A DNA stretch of 32,400 nucleotides from Clostridia bacterium (GTDB taxonomy: Bacteria; Bacillota; Clostridia; Christensenellales; Pumilibacteraceae): contig JAFTMM010000038.1 in assembly GCA_017452405.1 (NCBI GenBank), forward strand, positions 1 through 32,400, given 5' to 3'. The position numbers and the translations under genes were made by a program. Positions within the stretch are counted from its first letter, which is position 1, and every line of letters starts with the position of its first letter. Under the pieces are notes generated by a model, which saw only the letters and a list, made by a program, of their open reading frames with translations, was not told the DNA's origin and made no database searches. Positions 31,768 through 32,400 of this stretch are shown one piece after another.

Positions 31768-31796
31768 ATTATACCATAAGTAAAACGATAGCGCAA
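31768..31796 (-). promoter_or_regulatory. Promoter of the 67-residue ORF
   Basis: On the minus strand, TTGCGC (31796-31791), a 17-base spacer and TATAAT (31773-31768) with an extended TGG before it. It lies back to back with the hisH promoter, whose -35 is only 5 bases away. Confidence 0.7.
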
Positions 31797-31800
31797 TTAT

Positions 31801-31829
31801 TTGACTTAAATTTTCGATTATTATATAAT
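31801..31829 (+). promoter_or_regulatory. Promoter of hisH (leaderless type)
   Basis: TTGACT (31801-31806), a 17-base spacer and perfect TATAAT (31824-31829). The ATG at 31839 lies 9 bases after the -10 box and has no Shine-Dalgarno site. Confidence 0.8.
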
Positions 31830-31838
31830 ATACTGCGT

Positions 31839-32400
31839 ATGATTACCGTAATAGACTACGGCGCAGGCAACCTCCGCAGTGTGGTGAACGCGCTCAAAAT
31901 TTTAGGTGAGGATCCCCTCGTCAGTTCGGACGCAGACGTTATTGCAAAGGCAGATAAGCTTATTCTGCCCGGCGTCGGCGCTTTCGGCGAGTGCATGAAA
32001 AAACTCACCGCAAGCGGTATTGCAGACGCGGTTAAGGAAACGGCGAAAAAAGGCGTACCGCTTCTCGGCATTTGTCTTGGACTTCAGCTCCTTTTCGATT
32101 ACTCTACCGAGTTCGGTAAGCGTGAGGGCTTAGGACTGATTAGCGGAGGCGTGGAGAAACTCAGCGCAGGCGAGCTTAAGCTTCCGCACATAGCCTGGAC
32201 AAGCGTGGAGGTCAATCCCGACAGTAGGCTTTTAAAAGGTACGGAAAACGGAGAGTTCTTCTATTTTGTGCATAGCTACCGCGCTAAGGCGACTAACGAG
32301 GCGGACGAAGCCGCAACGGCTGTATACGGCGAACGGTTCACCGCGGCGGTGGAAAAGGACAATATCTTCGCCACGCAATTCCACCCCGAAAAAAGTGGCA
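31839..32400 (+). CDS. hisH: Imidazole glycerol phosphate synthase, glutaminase subunit HisH (3' end cut by window edge)
   Basis: Releases ammonia from glutamine and passes it to HisF for histidine and AICAR synthesis. The frame runs from the ATG to the window end (187 codons; the family is about 200), so only the last few residues are missing. It begins VIDYGAGNLRSV, has LILPGVGAFGE, the nucleophile cysteine in LLGICLGLQLL, FFYFVHSYRA, and the catalytic histidine and glutamate in FATQFHPEKSG. It probably leads a his operon that continues beyond the window. No T-box or attenuator is present, because the -10 box ends 9 bases before the start. Confidence 0.95.
   Translation, partial: MITVIDYGAGNLRSVVNALKILGEDPLVSSDADVIAKADKLILPGVGAFGECMKKLTASGIADAVKETAKKGVPLLGICLGLQLLFDYSTEFGKREGLGLISGGVEKLSAGELKLPHIAWTSVEVNPDSRLLKGTENGEFFYFVHSYRAKATNEADEAATAVYGERFTAAVEKDNIFATQFHPEKSG

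Overview
The window reads as a chromosomal segment of a spore-forming, fermentative Firmicute, most likely an uncultured Clostridia lineage. Supporting signs are spoIIE, yabP, yabQ and a three-gene gerA-type germinant receptor operon, together with rex-adhE, cdaA, divIC and sigma-A type promoters. No rRNA, tRNA, CRISPR array, insertion sequence or prophage gene was seen. Coding density is high, and no stretch over 300 bases lacks a gene. The finer lineage cannot be fixed from sequence reading alone.

Layout. (1) Positions 1-5690, minus strand: rex-adhE (redox-controlled ethanol fermentation; adhE is cut at its 3' end by the window edge) and ilvB-ilvN (acetolactate synthase, branched-chain amino acids). 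(2) 5718-6906: a small accessory island with a DinJ/YafQ-type toxin-antitoxin pair (minus) and a double-HTH XRE regulator (plus), closed by a hairpin terminator. (3) 6951-8792: an mgtE-type Mg2+ transporter (minus) with an extra N-terminal helical domain. (4) 8849-14449: a tight five-gene operon (M20 amidohydrolase, six-TM protein, TPR protein, helical-repeat protein, HD hydrolase). (5) 14525-17566: holA, a small membrane protein, and an M28-fold lipoprotein that seems to have lost its active site. (6) 17587-19019: an Na+-dependent NSS-family transporter. (7) 19056-22682: cdaA (c-di-AMP synthase), a DUF1015 protein and lysC. (8) 22693-26412: gerA-type AA-AB-AC operon, followed by spoIIE. (9) 28677-31534: histidine phosphatase and trmL, converging on yabP-yabQ (minus), with divIC and a Ppx/GppA protein diverging. 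(10) 31537-32400: a 67-residue unknown protein divergent from hisH, which is cut by the window end.

The least ordinary signal is in translation initiation. At least six first cistrons (M20 hydrolase, holA, cdaA, spoIIE, divIC, hisH) have a -10 hexamer ending only 6-9 bases before the start codon and no Shine-Dalgarno sequence. Their mRNAs should therefore be leaderless or nearly so. Internal cistrons and several other first genes (adhE, rex, ilvB, mgtE, dinJ, the NSS transporter) carry good Shine-Dalgarno sites. Other points of note are the degenerate M28 lipoprotein, a CdaA with an added CdaR-like N-terminal membrane segment, a GerAC without its lipobox cysteine, a cysteine array in SpoIIE, and a plus-strand terminator-like hairpin that also encloses the yabQ ribosome binding site. 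The spoIIE/yabP/yabQ/divIC neighbourhood is a rearranged version of the Bacillus subtilis cluster.
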